Shown here: positions 25,901-38,487 of the stretch, in pieces
Layout: each line of letters starts with the position of its first letter
Position numbering within the stretch: position 1 is the stretch's first letter
Made by a program: the position numbers and the translations under genes
Notes under the pieces: model-generated
Seen by the model: only the letters and a program-made list of their open reading frames with translations
Databases searched by the model: none
What the model was told of the DNA's origin: nothing
Assembly (NCBI RefSeq): GCF_937616625.2
Contig: NC_065576.1
Span: 26,892,628 to 26,956,627, forward strand
Source of the DNA: Mercurialis annua
Taxonomy: Eukaryota > Streptophyta > Magnoliopsida > Malpighiales > Euphorbiaceae
Length of the DNA stretch: 64,000 nucleotides
Direction: 5' to 3'

Positions 25901-28900
25901 AATGTTTGGATTTGTTTCTTAACGTTTTAAACGTTTGGCTTAAATTGCTAAAATGGGGAAACGTTTGGCTTAAATTGCTAAAATGGGGAAACATTTGGGT
26001 TTGTTTCGAAACGTTTGTAAACGTTTCCCCTTAAATCGCTAAAAAGGTGAAACGTTTGGATTTGATTCGCAACTTTTGTAAACGTTTGGCTTAAATTGCT
26101 AAAAAGGTGAAACGTTTGGATTTGTTTTGTTACGTTTGTAAACGTTTGGCTTAAATCGCTAAAAAGGGGAAACGTTTGGATTTGTTTCGTAACATTTGTA
26201 AACTTTTGGCTTAAATCGCTAAAAGGGGAAACTTTTGGATTTGTTTCGTAACGTTTGTAAACGTTTGGCTTAAATTGCTAATAAGGTGAAACGCTTGGAT
26301 TTGTTTCGTAATGTTTGTAAACGTTTGGCTTAAATCGCTAAAAAGGGGAAACGTTTGGTTTTTTTTCGTAACGTTTTAAACGTTCGGTTTAAATCGCTAA
26401 AATAGGGAAACATTTGGATTTGTTTCATAATGTTTGTAAACGTTTGGCTTAAGTCGCTAAAAAGGGGATACGTTTGGATTTGTTTTCGTAACGTTTGTAA
26501 ACGTTTGGCTTAAATTGCCAAATGGGTGAAACGCTTGAATTTGTTTCGTAACGTTTGTAAAAGTTTGGTTTAAATTGCTAAAAAGGTGAAACGTTTGGAT
26601 TTGTTTCTTAACGTTTGTAAACGTTTGGTTTAAATTGCTAAAAAGGTGAAACGCTTGGATTTGTTTCGTAACGTTTGTAAACGTTTAGTTTTGTTTCGAA
26701 ATGTTTGTAAACATTTGGCTTAAATAGCTAAAAAGGGGAAACGTTTGGTTTTGTTTTGTAACGTTTGTAAACGTTTGGCTTAAATTGCTAAAAAGGCGAA
26801 ACGTTTGGATTTGTTTTGTAACGTTTGTAAACCTTTCGCTTAAATCGCTAATAAGGTGAAACGTTTAAATTTGTTTCGTAACGTTTTAAAAGTTTGTCTT
26901 AAATGGCTAAAATGGGGAAACGTATGGATTTGTTTCGTAGCGTTTGTAAATGTTTGTCTTATATCGCTAAAAAGATGAAACAGTTGGATTTGTTTCGTAA
27001 CATTTGTAAACGTTTGGCTTAATTCGCTAAAAAGGTGAAACGTTTAGTTTTGTTTCGTAACGTTTGTAAACATTTGGCTTAAATCGCTAAAAAGGTGAAA
27101 CGTTTGGATTTGTTTGGTAACGTTTGTAAACGTTTCGCTTAAAACGCTAAAAAGGCTAAACGTTTGGATTTGTTTTGTAACGTTTATAAACGTTCGAATT
27201 ATATTGCTAAAAGGGTGAAATGCTTGGATTTGTTTCTTAACGTTTGAAAACGGTCGGATTAAATTGCTAAAAAGATGAAACGCTTAGATTTGTTTCGTAA
27301 CATTTGCAAACGTTTGGCTTAATTTGATAAAAAGGTGAAACGTTTGGTTTTGTTTCGTAACGTTTTTAAACGTTCGGCTTCAATCGCTAACAGGGGAAAC
27401 GTTTGGTTTTGTTTCGTAACGTTTGTAATTATTAGGCTTAAATTGCTAAAAAGGTGAAACGTTTGGTTTTGTTTCGTAACGTTCGTAAACGTTCGGCTTG
27501 AATCGCAAAAAAGGTGAAACGTTTGGATTTGTTTTGAAACGTTTGTAAACGTTTGGCTTAAATCGCTAAAAACGTAAAACGTTTGGATTTGTTTTGTAAC
27601 GTTTGTAAACGTTTGGCTTAAATTGCTAAAGAGGTGACATGTTTGGATTTGTTTCGTAGACTTTGTAAATTGGCCTAAATCGTCAAAAAGGTGAAACATT
27701 TGGATTTGTATTGAAGCGTTTGTAAATGTTTGGTTTTGTTTCGTAACTTTTGTAAACATTTGGCTTAAATTGCTAAAAATGGAAAATGTTTGGTATTTGT
27801 TTTGTAATGTTTGTAAACGTTTGGCTTACATCGCTAAAAATGTGAAACTATAGGATTTGTTTCATAATGTTTGTAAACGTTTGGCTTAAACCGCTAAAAT
27901 GGGGAAATGTTTGGATTTTTTTCGTAACGTTTGGATTTGTTTCGTAATGTTTGTAAGCTTTTAACTTAAATCGCTAAATTGGTGAAACGTTTGGATTTGT
28001 TTCGTAACGTTTGTAAACGTTTTGCTTAAATCGCTAAAAAGGGGAAACATTTGGATATGTTTTGTAACGTTTGTAATCGTTTGGCTTAAATCGCTAAAAT
28101 GGAGCAACATTTGGATTTGTTTCGTAACGTTTGTAAACGTTTGGCTTAAAACGCTAAAAAGGGGCAACATTTGGATTTGTTTGGTAACATTTGTAAACGT
28201 TTGGCTTAAATCGCTAACAAGGTGAAACGTTTGGATTTGTTTTGTAACGTTTGGAAACATTTGGCTTAAATCGCTAAAAAGGGGAAACATTTGGATTTGT
28301 TTAGTTACGTTTTAAACGTTTGGTTTTGTTTCGTAACGTATGTGAACGTTTGGCTTAAATCGCTAAGAAGGTGAAACGTTTGGATTTGTTTCTCAATGTT
28401 TGGCTTAAATCGCTAAAAAGGTGAAATGATTGGATTTCTTTCGTAATGTTTTAAACGTTTGGCATAAATCGCTAAAATGGGGAAATGTTTGGATTGGTTT
28501 CATAACGTTTTAAACGTTTGGCTTAAATCACTAAAATGGGGAAACGTTTGGATTTGTTTCGTAACGTTTGTAATTTGGCTTAAATCGCTAAAATGGGGAA
28601 ACGTTTGGATTTGTTTCGAAACGTTGACGTTTCCCCTTAAATCGCTAAAAAGGTGAAACGTTTGGATTTGTTTTGTAACGTTTGTAAAAGTTTGGCTTAA
28701 ATTGCTGAAAAGGTAAACGTTTGGCTTTGTTTCGTTACGTTTGTAAACGTTTGTCTTAAATCGCTAAAACGGTGAACGTTTGGATTTGTTTCGTAACATT
28801 TGTAAACTTTTGGCTTAAATCGCTAAAAAGGGGAAACGTTTGGATTAGTTTCTTAACGTTTGTAAACGTTTGGCTTAAATTGCTAAAAAGGTGAAATGCT

Positions 28901-31900
28901 TGGATTTGTATCGTAACGTTTGTAAATGTTTGGCTGAAATCGCTAAAAAGGTGAAACGTTTGGTTTTGTTTCGTAACGTTTCTAAACGTTTGGCTTAAAT
29001 CGCTTAAAAGGTGCAACGTTTGGATTTGTTTCGTAACGTTTTAAACGTTTGGTTTAAATCTCTAAAATGGGGAAACGCTTGGATTTGTTTCGTAACATTT
29101 GTAAACGTTTGGCTTACATCGCTAAAAAGGGGAAACGTTTGGATTTGTTTTCGTAACGTTTGTAAACGTTTGGCTTCAATTGCTAAAAAGGTGAAACGCT
29201 TGAATTTGCTTCGTAAAGTTTGTAAAAATTTGGTTTAAATTGTTAAAAAGGCGAAACGTTTGGATTTGTTTGGTAACGTTTGTAAACGTTTGGCTTAAAT
29301 CGCTAAAAAGGTGAAACATTTGGTTTTGTTTCGTAACGTTTCTAAACGTTTGGCTTAAATCGCTAAACAGGTGAAACGTTTGGATTTGTTTGGTAACGTT
29401 TGTAAACGTTTCGCTTAAATCGCTAATAAGGTTAAACGTTTGGATTTGTATCGTAACGTTTATAAACGTTCGGATTAAATTGCTAAAAGTGTGAAATGCT
29501 TGGATTCGTTTCGTAACGTTTGTAAATGTTCGGATTAAATTGCTTAAAAGGTGAAACGCTTGGATTTGTTTCGTAACATTTGCAAACGTTTGGCTTAATT
29601 TGCTAAAAAGGTTAAACGTTTGGTTTTGTTTCATAACGTTCGTAAACGTTCGGCTTCAATCACTAAAAAGGTGAAACGTTTGGTTTTGTTTCGTAACGTT
29701 TGTAAACATTAGGCTTAAATTGCTAAAAAGGTGAAACGTATGGTTTTGTTTCGTAATGTTCGTAAACGTTCGGCTTAAATCGCAAAAAAGGTGAAACGTT
29801 TGGATTTGATTCGTAACGTTTGTAAACGTTTGGCTTAAATACTTAAAAAAGGTGACATGTTTGGATTTGTTTCGTAGATTTTGTAAAAGTTTGGCTTAAA
29901 TCGTTAAAAAGGTGAAACGTTTGGATTTGTTTCGAAGCATTTGTCAATGTTTGGTTTTTTTTCATAACTTTTCAAAACGTTTGGCTTAAATTGCTAAAAA
30001 TGGGAAATGTTTGGTATTGTTTCGTAACGTTTGTAAATGATTGGCTTAAACTGCTAAATATGTGAAACGATTGGATTTGTTTCATAACATTTGTAAACGT
30101 TTGGCTTAAATAGCTAAAAATGGGGAAATGTTTGGATTTTTTTCGTAACGTTTGGATTTGTTTCTCAATTTTTGTAAACTTTTGGCCTAAATCGCTAAAC
30201 TGGTGAAACGTTTGGATTTGTTTCGTACTATTTGTAAACGTTTTGCTTAAATCGCTAAAAAGGTGAAATGTTTGGATTTGTTTTGTAACGTTTGTAATTG
30301 TTTGGCTTAAATCGCTAAAATAGAGCAACAATTGGATTTGTTTCGTAACGTTTGTAAACGTTTGGCTTAAATCGCTAAAAAGGGGATAAATTTGGATTTG
30401 TTTAGTTACGTTTTAAATGTTTGGTTTTGTTTCGTAACATTTGTAAACGTTTGGCCTGAATCGCTTCAAAGATTAAATGTTTGGATTTGTTTCTCAACGT
30501 TTATAAATGTGGGGCTTAAATCGCTAAAAAGGTGAAACGTTTGGATTTGTTTCGTAACTTTTTAAACGTTTGGCATAAATTGCTAAAATGGAGAAACGTT
30601 TGTATTGATTTCTTAACGTTTTAAACGTTTGGCTTAAATCACTGAAATGGGGAAACGTTAGGATTTGTTTCTTAACATTTGTAAACGTTTGGCTTAAATT
30701 GCTAAAATGGGGAAACGTTTAGATTTGTTTGGTAACGTTTGTAAACGTTTCCCCTTTAAATCGCTAAAAAGGGAAATGTTTGGATTTTTTTCGTAACGTT
30801 TGGCTTAAATTGCTAAAAAGGTGAAACGTTTGGATTTGTTTCGTTACGTTTGTAAACGTTTGGCTTAAATCGCTAAAAAGGTGAACATTTGGATTTGTTT
30901 CGTAACATTTGTAAACTTTTGGTTTAAATCGCTAAAAAGAGGAAACGTTTGGATTTGTATCGTAACGTTTGTAAACGTTTGGCTTAAATTGCTAAAAAGG
31001 TGAAACACTTGGATTTGTTTCGTAACGTTTGTAAACGTTTGGCTTAAATAGCTAAAAAGGTAAAATGTTTGGTTTTGTTTCGTGATGTTTCTAAACGTTT
31101 GGCTTAAATCGCTATAAAGGTGCAACATTTTGATTTGTTTCGTAACGTTTTAAACGTTTCGCTTAAATCACTAAAATGGGAAAATTTTTGGATTTGTTTC
31201 GTAATGTTGGTAAATGTTTCGCTTAAATCGCTCAAAAGGTGAAACGTTTGGATTTGTTTTCGTAACGTTTGTAAACGTTTGGCTTAAATTGCTAAAAAGG
31301 TGAAACGCATGAATTTGTTTGGTAACATTTGTAAAAGTTTGGTTTAAATTGCTAAAAAGGTGAAACATTTGGATTTGTTTTGTAACATTTGTAAACGTTT
31401 GGCTTAAATTGCTAATAAGGTGAAACGCTTGGATTTGTTTCATAACGTTTGTAAATGTTTGGTTTTGTTTTGTTACGTTTGTAAACGTTTCGCTTAAATC
31501 TCTAAGAAGGGGAAACGTATGGTTTTGTTTCGTAATGTTTGTAAACGTTTTGTCTTAAATTGCTAAAAAGGCGAAACATTTGGATTTGTTTCGTAACATT
31601 TGTAAACGTTTGGCTTAAATTGCTAAAAAGGTGTAACGTTTAAAGTTATTTCATAACGTTTGAAACGTTTGGCTTAAATGGCTAAAATGGGGAAACGTTT
31701 GGATTTGTTTCGTAGCGTTTGTAAACGTGGGGCTTAAATCGCTAAAAATGTGAAATGCTTGGTTTTATTTCGTAACAATTAAACGTTTAGCAACACATTT
31801 AATCGCTAAAAAGGTGAAACGTTTGGTTTTGTTTCGTAACATTTGTAAACGTTTAGATTTGTTTCGTAACGTTTATAAACGTTTGGCTTAAGTTGCTAAA

Positions 31901-33390
31901 AAGGTGAAACGCTTGGATTTGTTTCGTAACGTTTGTAAACATTTGGCTTAAATTGTTAAAAAAGTTAAACACTTGGATTTGTTTCGTAACGTTTGTAAAC
32001 GTTTGGCTTAAATTGCAAAAAGGTAAAACGCTTGGATTTCTTTCGTAACGTTTGTAAACGTTTGGCTTTGTTTCGTAACGTTTGTAGAAATTTGGCTTAA
32101 ATTGCTAAGAATGGGAACCGTTTGGATTTTTTTCGTAACGCTTTAAGCATTTGGTTTTGTTTCGTAACGTTTGTAAACGTTTGGCTTAAATCGCTAAAAA
32201 GGTGAAACTGTTTAATTTTATTCCGTAACGTTTGAAAACGTTTGGATTTGTTTCGTAAAGTTTGTTTTGTAACGTTTTAGATGTTTGGTTTTGTTTCGTA
32301 ACTTTTGTAAACGTTTGACTTAAATTGCTGTAAAGGGGAAACGTTTGGTTTTGTTTCGTAACGTTTGGAAACGTTTGGCTTAAATCGCTAAAAAGGTTAA
32401 ACGTTTGGATTTGTTTTGTAACGTTTTAAACGTTTGGCTTTGTTTCGTAACGTTTGTAAATGTATGGCTTAAATCGCTAAAAAGGTGAAACATTTGGATT
32501 TCTTTCATAACGTTTGTAAACGTTTGCCTTCACTGCTAAAAAGGTGAACGTTTGGATTGGTTTCGTAACGTTTGTAAACGTTTGGCTTATATCGCTAAAA
32601 AGGTGAAATGTTTGGATTTGTTTCGTAATGTTTTAAACTTTTGGCTTAAATCGCTAAAAAGGTGAAACGTTTGGATTTGTTTTGCAACGTTTGTAAATGT
32701 TTGGCTTAAATCGCTAAAAAGGTGACACGTTTGGATTTGTTTCGTAACGTTTGTAAACGTTTAGCTTAAATCGCTAAAAATGGGAAATGTTGTGATTTCT
32801 TTCATAACGATTTAAACGTTTGGCTTAAATCACTAAAAAGGTTTTTTTTTCGTAACGTTTGTAAACGTTTGGCTTGAATCGCTAAAAAGGTGAAACATTT
32901 GGTTTTGTTTCGTAACGTTTGTAAACGTTTGTCTTATATTGCTAAATTGAGGAAACGTTTGGTTTTATTTCATAACGTTTGTAAACGTTTGGCTTATATT
33001 GTTAAAAAGGTGAAACGTTTGGTTTTGTTTCGTAACGTTCGTAAACGTTTAGCTTAAATTGCTAAAAAGGTGAAATGTTTGGATTTGTTTCATAACGTTT
33101 GTAAACGTTTGGCTTAAATCGCTAAAAATGTATAACGTTTGGTTTTGTTTCGTAACAATAGTAAAAGTTTGACTTAAATCGCTAAAAATGTGAAACGTTT
33201 GGATTTGTTTCGTAATGTTTTAAACGTTTGATTTTGTTTCGTAACATTTGTAAACGTTTGGCTTAAATCGCTAAAAAGGTGAAACGTTTGGATTTGTTTC
33301 ATAACCTTTGTATACGTTTGGCTTAAGTCGCTAAAAAGGTGAAACGTTTGGATTTGTTTCGTAACGTTTGTAAACGTTTGGCTTTAATTG
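21952..33390 (+). repeat. ~11-kb superunit, copy 2 (11439 bp)
   Basis: This is the second full superunit, in the same order as copy 1. It differs by whole-monomer gains and losses. One example is a ~410-bp local repeat at about 21177-21590, at the end of copy 1, where the T-run monomer occurs twice. Another is a ~20-bp internal loss near 22425 relative to block A. Confidence 0.75.
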
Positions 33391-34355
33391 TTTCACCTTT
33401 TTTGCGATTTAAGCCAAACGTTTACAAACGTTACGAAACAAAACCAAACGTTTCATCTTTTTAGCGATTTAAGCCAAACGTTTACAAAGGTTAAGAAACA
33501 AATCCAAACGTTTCACCTTTTTAGCGATTTAAGCCAAACGCTTACAAACATTACGAAACAAATCCAAACGTATACAAACATTACGAAACAAATCCAAACG
33601 TTTTCCCTTTTTAGCGATTTAAGCCAAACGTTTACAAACGTTACGAAACAAAACCAAAAGTTTCACCTTTTTAGCTATTTAAGCCAAACGTTTACAAAAG
33701 TTAGGGAAAGAATCCAAACGTTTCACCTTTTTAGCGATTTAAGCCATACGTTTACAAACGTTACGAAACAAAGCCGAACGTTTACAAACGTTACGAAACA
33801 AATCCAAATGTTTCACCATTGTAGCGATTTAAGCCAAACCTTTACAAACTTTAAGAAACAAATCAAAAAATTTCTCCTTTTTAGAAATTTAAACCAAATG
33901 TTTACAAACATTACCAAACAAAACAAAACGTTTCACCTTTTTAGCAATTTAAGCCAAACGTTCACAAACGTTACGGAACAAAACCAAACGTTTCACGATT
34001 TTAGCGATTTAAGCCAAATGTTTACAAACGCTACGGAACAAATCCAAACGTTTCCCGATTTTAGCGATTTAGGCCAAACGTCTACAAAAGTTTACGAAAC
34101 AAAACCAAACATTTCACCTTTTTAGTGATTTAAGCCAAACGTTACAAATGTTACAAATCAAATCCAAACGTTTAACCATTTTAGCGATTTAAGCCAAACG
34201 TTTACAAACGTTACAAAACAAATCCAACCGTTTCACCTTTTTAGCGATTTAAGCCAAACGTTTAAAACGTTACGAAACAAATCCAAACGTTCCACCTTTT
34301 TAGCGATTCAAACCGAATGTTTACAAATGTTGCGAAACAAATCCAAGGTTTTAAA
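33391..34355 (-). repeat. Inverted satellite-1 block C
   Basis: About 965 bp in reverse orientation, homologous to blocks A and B. The longest open frame of the window (33388-34125, 245 codons) lies here. It is a chain of 20-residue repeats of the type FSDLSQTFTNVTKQ, with no other protein features, so I treat it as a satellite by-product. Confidence 0.93.
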
Positions 34356-36850
34356 ATGTTGAAACGTTTGGATTTGTTTAGTAATGTTTGTAAACGTTTG
34401 GCTTAAATCGCTAAAATGGGGAAACGCTTGGATTTGTTTCGTAATGTTTGTAAACGTTTGGCTTAAATCAGTAAAAAGGTGAAACGCTTGGATTTGTTTC
34501 GTATACTTTTGTAAAAGTTTGGCTTAAATCGCTAAAGTGGGGAAACGTTTGGATTTGTTTCGTAACGTTATAAACGTTTGTTTTATTTCGTAACGTTTAT
34601 GAACGTTCGGCTTAAATTGCTAAAAATGTGAAACGCTTGGATTTTTTTCGTAACGTTTGTAAATGTTTGGCTTAAATTGGCAAAAAGGGGAAACGCTTGG
34701 ATTTGTTTCGTACCGTTTGTAAACGTTTGACTTAAATTGCTAAAAAGGTGAAACGTTCGGATTTGTTTCCTATCGTTTGTAAACGTTTGGCTTAAATTGT
34801 TAAAATGGCGAAACGCTTGGATTTGTTTCGTACCGTTTGTAAACAAATCCAAACGTTTATAAACATTTGGCTTATATTGCTAAAAAGGTGAAACGTTTGA
34901 ATTTGTTTCGTAACATTTGTACACGTTTGGCTTAAATTGCTAAAATGGTGAATCAGTTAGATTTGTTTCGTAACGTTTGTAAACGTTTGGCTTAAATTGC
35001 TAAAAAGGTGAAATGCTTGGATTTGTTTCGTAACATTTGTAAACGTTTGGCCTAAATCGCTAAAAATGTTAAACGCTTGGATTTGTTTCGTAATGTTTGT
35101 AAACGTTTGCCTTAAATTGCTAAAAAGGTAGAACGCTTGATTTGTTTCGTAACGTTTGTAAACGTTCGGCTTAAATTGCTAAAAAGGTGAAATTTTGGAT
35201 TTGTTTCATAACGTTTGTAAACGTTAGTCTTAAATTTCTAAAAAGGTGAAACGCTTCGATTAGTTTCGTAGCGTTTGTAGACATTGGGCTTATATTGCTA
35301 AAAATGTTAAACGCTTGGATTTGTTTCGTAACGTTTGTAAACGTTTGACTTAAATTGCTAAAAAGGTGAAATGTTGGATTTGTTTCATAACGTTTGTAAA
35401 CATTCGGCTTATATTGCTAAAAAGGTGAAACGTTTAGTTTTGTTTTGTAACGTTTGTAAACGTTCGGCTTAAATCGCTAAAATATGGAAACGTTTTGTTT
35501 TGTTTTATAACATTTATAAACGTTCGGCTTAAATTGCTAATAATGTGAAACGTTTGGTTTTGTTTCTTAACGTTTGTAAATGTTTGGTTTAAATCGCTCA
35601 AAAGGTGAAATGTTTGGTTTTGTTTCATAACGTTTATAACGTTTGACTTATTTCGCTAAAAAGGTGAAACGTTTTGATTTGTTTTGTAACATTTGTAAAC
35701 GTTCAGCTTAATTTTCCAAAAAGGGAAAACGCTTGGATTTGTTTCGTAACGTTTGTAAACGTTCGGCTTAAATTGCTAAAAATGTGAAACGCTTGGATTT
35801 GTTTCGTAACGTTTGTAAACGTTCGGCTTAAATTGCTAAAAAGCTGAAGCATTTTTTTTTTTTCATAACCTTTGTAAACGTTCGGCTTAAATCGCTAAAA
35901 AAGTGAAACGCTTGGATTTGTTTCGTAACGTTTGTAAACGTTTGGGCTTAAATTTCTAAATAGGGGAAACGTTTGGATTTGTTTTGTAACGTTTGGATTT
36001 GTTTCGTATTTATAAATCATTTGGCTTAAATGGCTAAAATGGGGAAACGTTTGGATTTGTTTCGTAACATTTGTAAACGTTTCGCTTAAATCTTTAAAAA
36101 GGGGAAACGCTTGGATTTTTTTCGTAACGTTTGTGACGTTTGGCTTAAATCGGTAAAAAGGTGAAACGTTTGGATTTGTTTCGCAACGTTTGTAAACGTT
36201 TGGCTTAAATTGCTAAAAAGGTTAAACGTTTGTTTCCTAACGTTTGTAAACGTTTGAATTTGTTTCTTAAAATTTGTAAACGTTCGGCGTAAATCGCTAA
36301 AACGGGAAAACATTTGGTTTTGCTTCGTAACATTTGTAAACGTTTGGCTTCAATCGCTAAAAAGATGAAACATTTGGATTTGTTTCGTAACGTTTGGCTT
36401 AAATTGCTAAAAAGCGGAAACGTTTGGATTTGTTTCGTAACGTTTGTAAAAGTTTGCTTAAATCAGTAAAAAGGTAAAACGTTTGGATTTGTTTCGTAAC
36501 GTTTATAAACGTTTGGCTTAAATTGCTAAAAAGGGGAAACGTTTGGATTTGTTTAGTAACGTTTCAAACGTTTGGTTTTGTTTCGCAACGTTTATAAACA
36601 TTTGGCTTATATCGCTAAAAAGGGGAAACGTTTGGATATGTATTGTGACGTTTGTAAACGTTTGACTAAAATCGCTAAAAAGGTGAAACGTTTGGGTTTG
36701 TTTCATTACGTTTGTAAACGTTTGGTTTAAATCGCTAAGAAATTGAAATGTTTGGCTTAAATCGCTAAAAATGGGGAAACGTTTGGATTTGTTTCGTAAA
36801 GTTTTAAACGTTTGGTTTTGTTTCGTAACGTTTGTAAACGTTTGGCTTAA
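33391..36850 (+). repeat. ~11-kb superunit, copy 3 (truncated)
   Basis: The third copy follows copies 1 and 2 through the inverted block, the CGCTTGG-rich region and the AATCAGTAAAAAGG monomer (near 36460). It then departs at about 36850, where TTGCTAAATAGGCGAAACG replaces the expected monomer. Beyond this point the domain 2 arrangement begins. Confidence 0.72.
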
Positions 36851-37510
36851 ATTGCTAAATAGGCGAAACGTTTAAATTTGTTTTGTGACGTTTTAAACGT
36901 TTGGTTTTGTTTCGTAACGTTTGTAAACGTTTGGCTTAAATCGCTAAAAAGGGGAAATGTTTGTAAACGTTTGGCTTAACTAAAAAGGTGAAATGGTTGG
37001 ATTTGTTTTGTAACGTTTGTAAACGTTAGGCTTATATCGATAAGAAGGTGAAACGTTTGGATTTGTTTCGTAACGTTTGTAAACGTTTGGTTAAAATCAC
37101 TAAAAAGGGGAAACGTTTGGATTTGTTTTGTAACGTTTGTAAATGTTTTGCTTAAAGGGTAAACGTTTGGACTTGTTTCCTAACATTTGTAAATGTATGG
37201 ATTTGTTTCGTAACGTTTGTAAAAGTTCGGCTTAAATCGTTAAAATGGGGAAACGTTTGGTTTTGTTTCGTAACGTTTGTAAAAGTTTGGCTTCAATCGC
37301 TAAGAAGATGAAACTTTTGGATTTGTTTCGTAACGTTTATCTGAAATTGCTAAAGAGGGGAAAACGTTTGGATTTCTTTCGAAACGTTTGTAAACGTTTG
37401 TCTTAAATCACTAAAAAGGTGAAACGTTTGGATTTGTTTCATAACGTTTATAAACGTTTGGCTTAAATTGCTAAAAAGGTGAACCTCCTTGATTTGTTTC
37501 TTAACGTTTT

Positions 37511-37545
37511 AAACGTTTTACCTTTTTAGCAATTTAAGCCAAACG
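37511..37545 (-). repeat. Inverted half-unit (foldback) 1
   Basis: A single B half-unit is in reverse orientation among forward monomers. Its core at 37520-37540 is a perfect 21-bp complement of the forward B half at 37460-37480, with a 39-bp loop. Positions 37514-37530 also pair perfectly with 37555-37571 on the other side. Two alternative hairpins are therefore possible. Confidence 0.88.
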
Positions 37546-38452
37546 TTTGGTTTTGCTAAAAAGGTAAAACGCTTGGATTTCTTTCGCAACGTTTGTAACC
37601 GTTTGGCTTAAATTGCTAAAAATGTGAAACGTTTGGATTTATTTCGTAACGTTTTAAACATTTGGTTTTGTTTCATAACCTATTAAAACATTTGGCTTAA
37701 ATCGCTAAAAAGGGGAAACGTTTGGATTTGCTTTGTAATGTTTGTTAACGTTTGGCTTAAATCACTAAAAAGGGGAAACGTTTGGATTTTTTTCGTAACA
37801 TTTGTAAACATTTAGAATAAATCGGTAAAAAAGTGAAATGTTTGGCATGAATCGCTAAAAATGGGGAAACATTTGGATTTGTTTCGTAACGTTTTAAACG
37901 ATCGGTTTTTTTTTCGTAACGTCTGTAAACATTTGGCTTAAATCGCTAAAAAGGTGAAACGTTTGGATTTGTTTCGTAACGTTTTAAACGTTTGGTTTTG
38001 TTATGTAACATTTGTAAACGTTTGGCTTATATTGCTAAAAAGGTGATACGCATGGATTTGTTTAGTAACGTTTTAAACGACTGGTTTTGTTTCGTAGCGT
38101 TTGTAAACGTTTGGCTTAAATTGCTAAAAACGGGAAACGTTTGTAAACGTTTCGCTTAATGGGTAAACGTTTGGACTTGTTTCGTAACATTTGTAAACGT
38201 TGGATTTGTTTCGTAACGATTGTCAACGTTCGGTTTAAATCGCTAAAATGGGGAAACGTTTGGTTTTGTTTCATAACGTTTGTAAACATTTGGATTCAAT
38301 CGCTAAAAAGGTTAAACGTTCGGATTTGTTTCGTAATGTTTGGCTTAAATTGCTAAAAAGCGGAAACGTTTGGATTTGTTTTGTAACGTTTGTAAACGTT
38401 TGGCTTATATTGCTAAAAAGGTGAAACGCTTGGATTTGTTTATTAACGTTTT

Positions 38453-38487
38453 AAACGTTTCACATTTTTCGCAATTTAAGCCAAATG
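38453..38487 (-). repeat. Inverted half-unit 2
   Basis: The core reads TTTTTCGCAATTTAAGCC, with one change (TCGC for TAGC) relative to copy 1. It is followed by the variant GGTTTGTCTAAAAAGG. The stem with the upstream forward half is imperfect. Confidence 0.82.

Noticed and set aside
35852..35863. 12-bp T run as a poly(A) tail of a retroposed sequence
   Set aside because: It is embedded in an otherwise normal satellite 1 monomer (equivalents near 13608 and 24617 have shorter runs), so it is a slippage variant.
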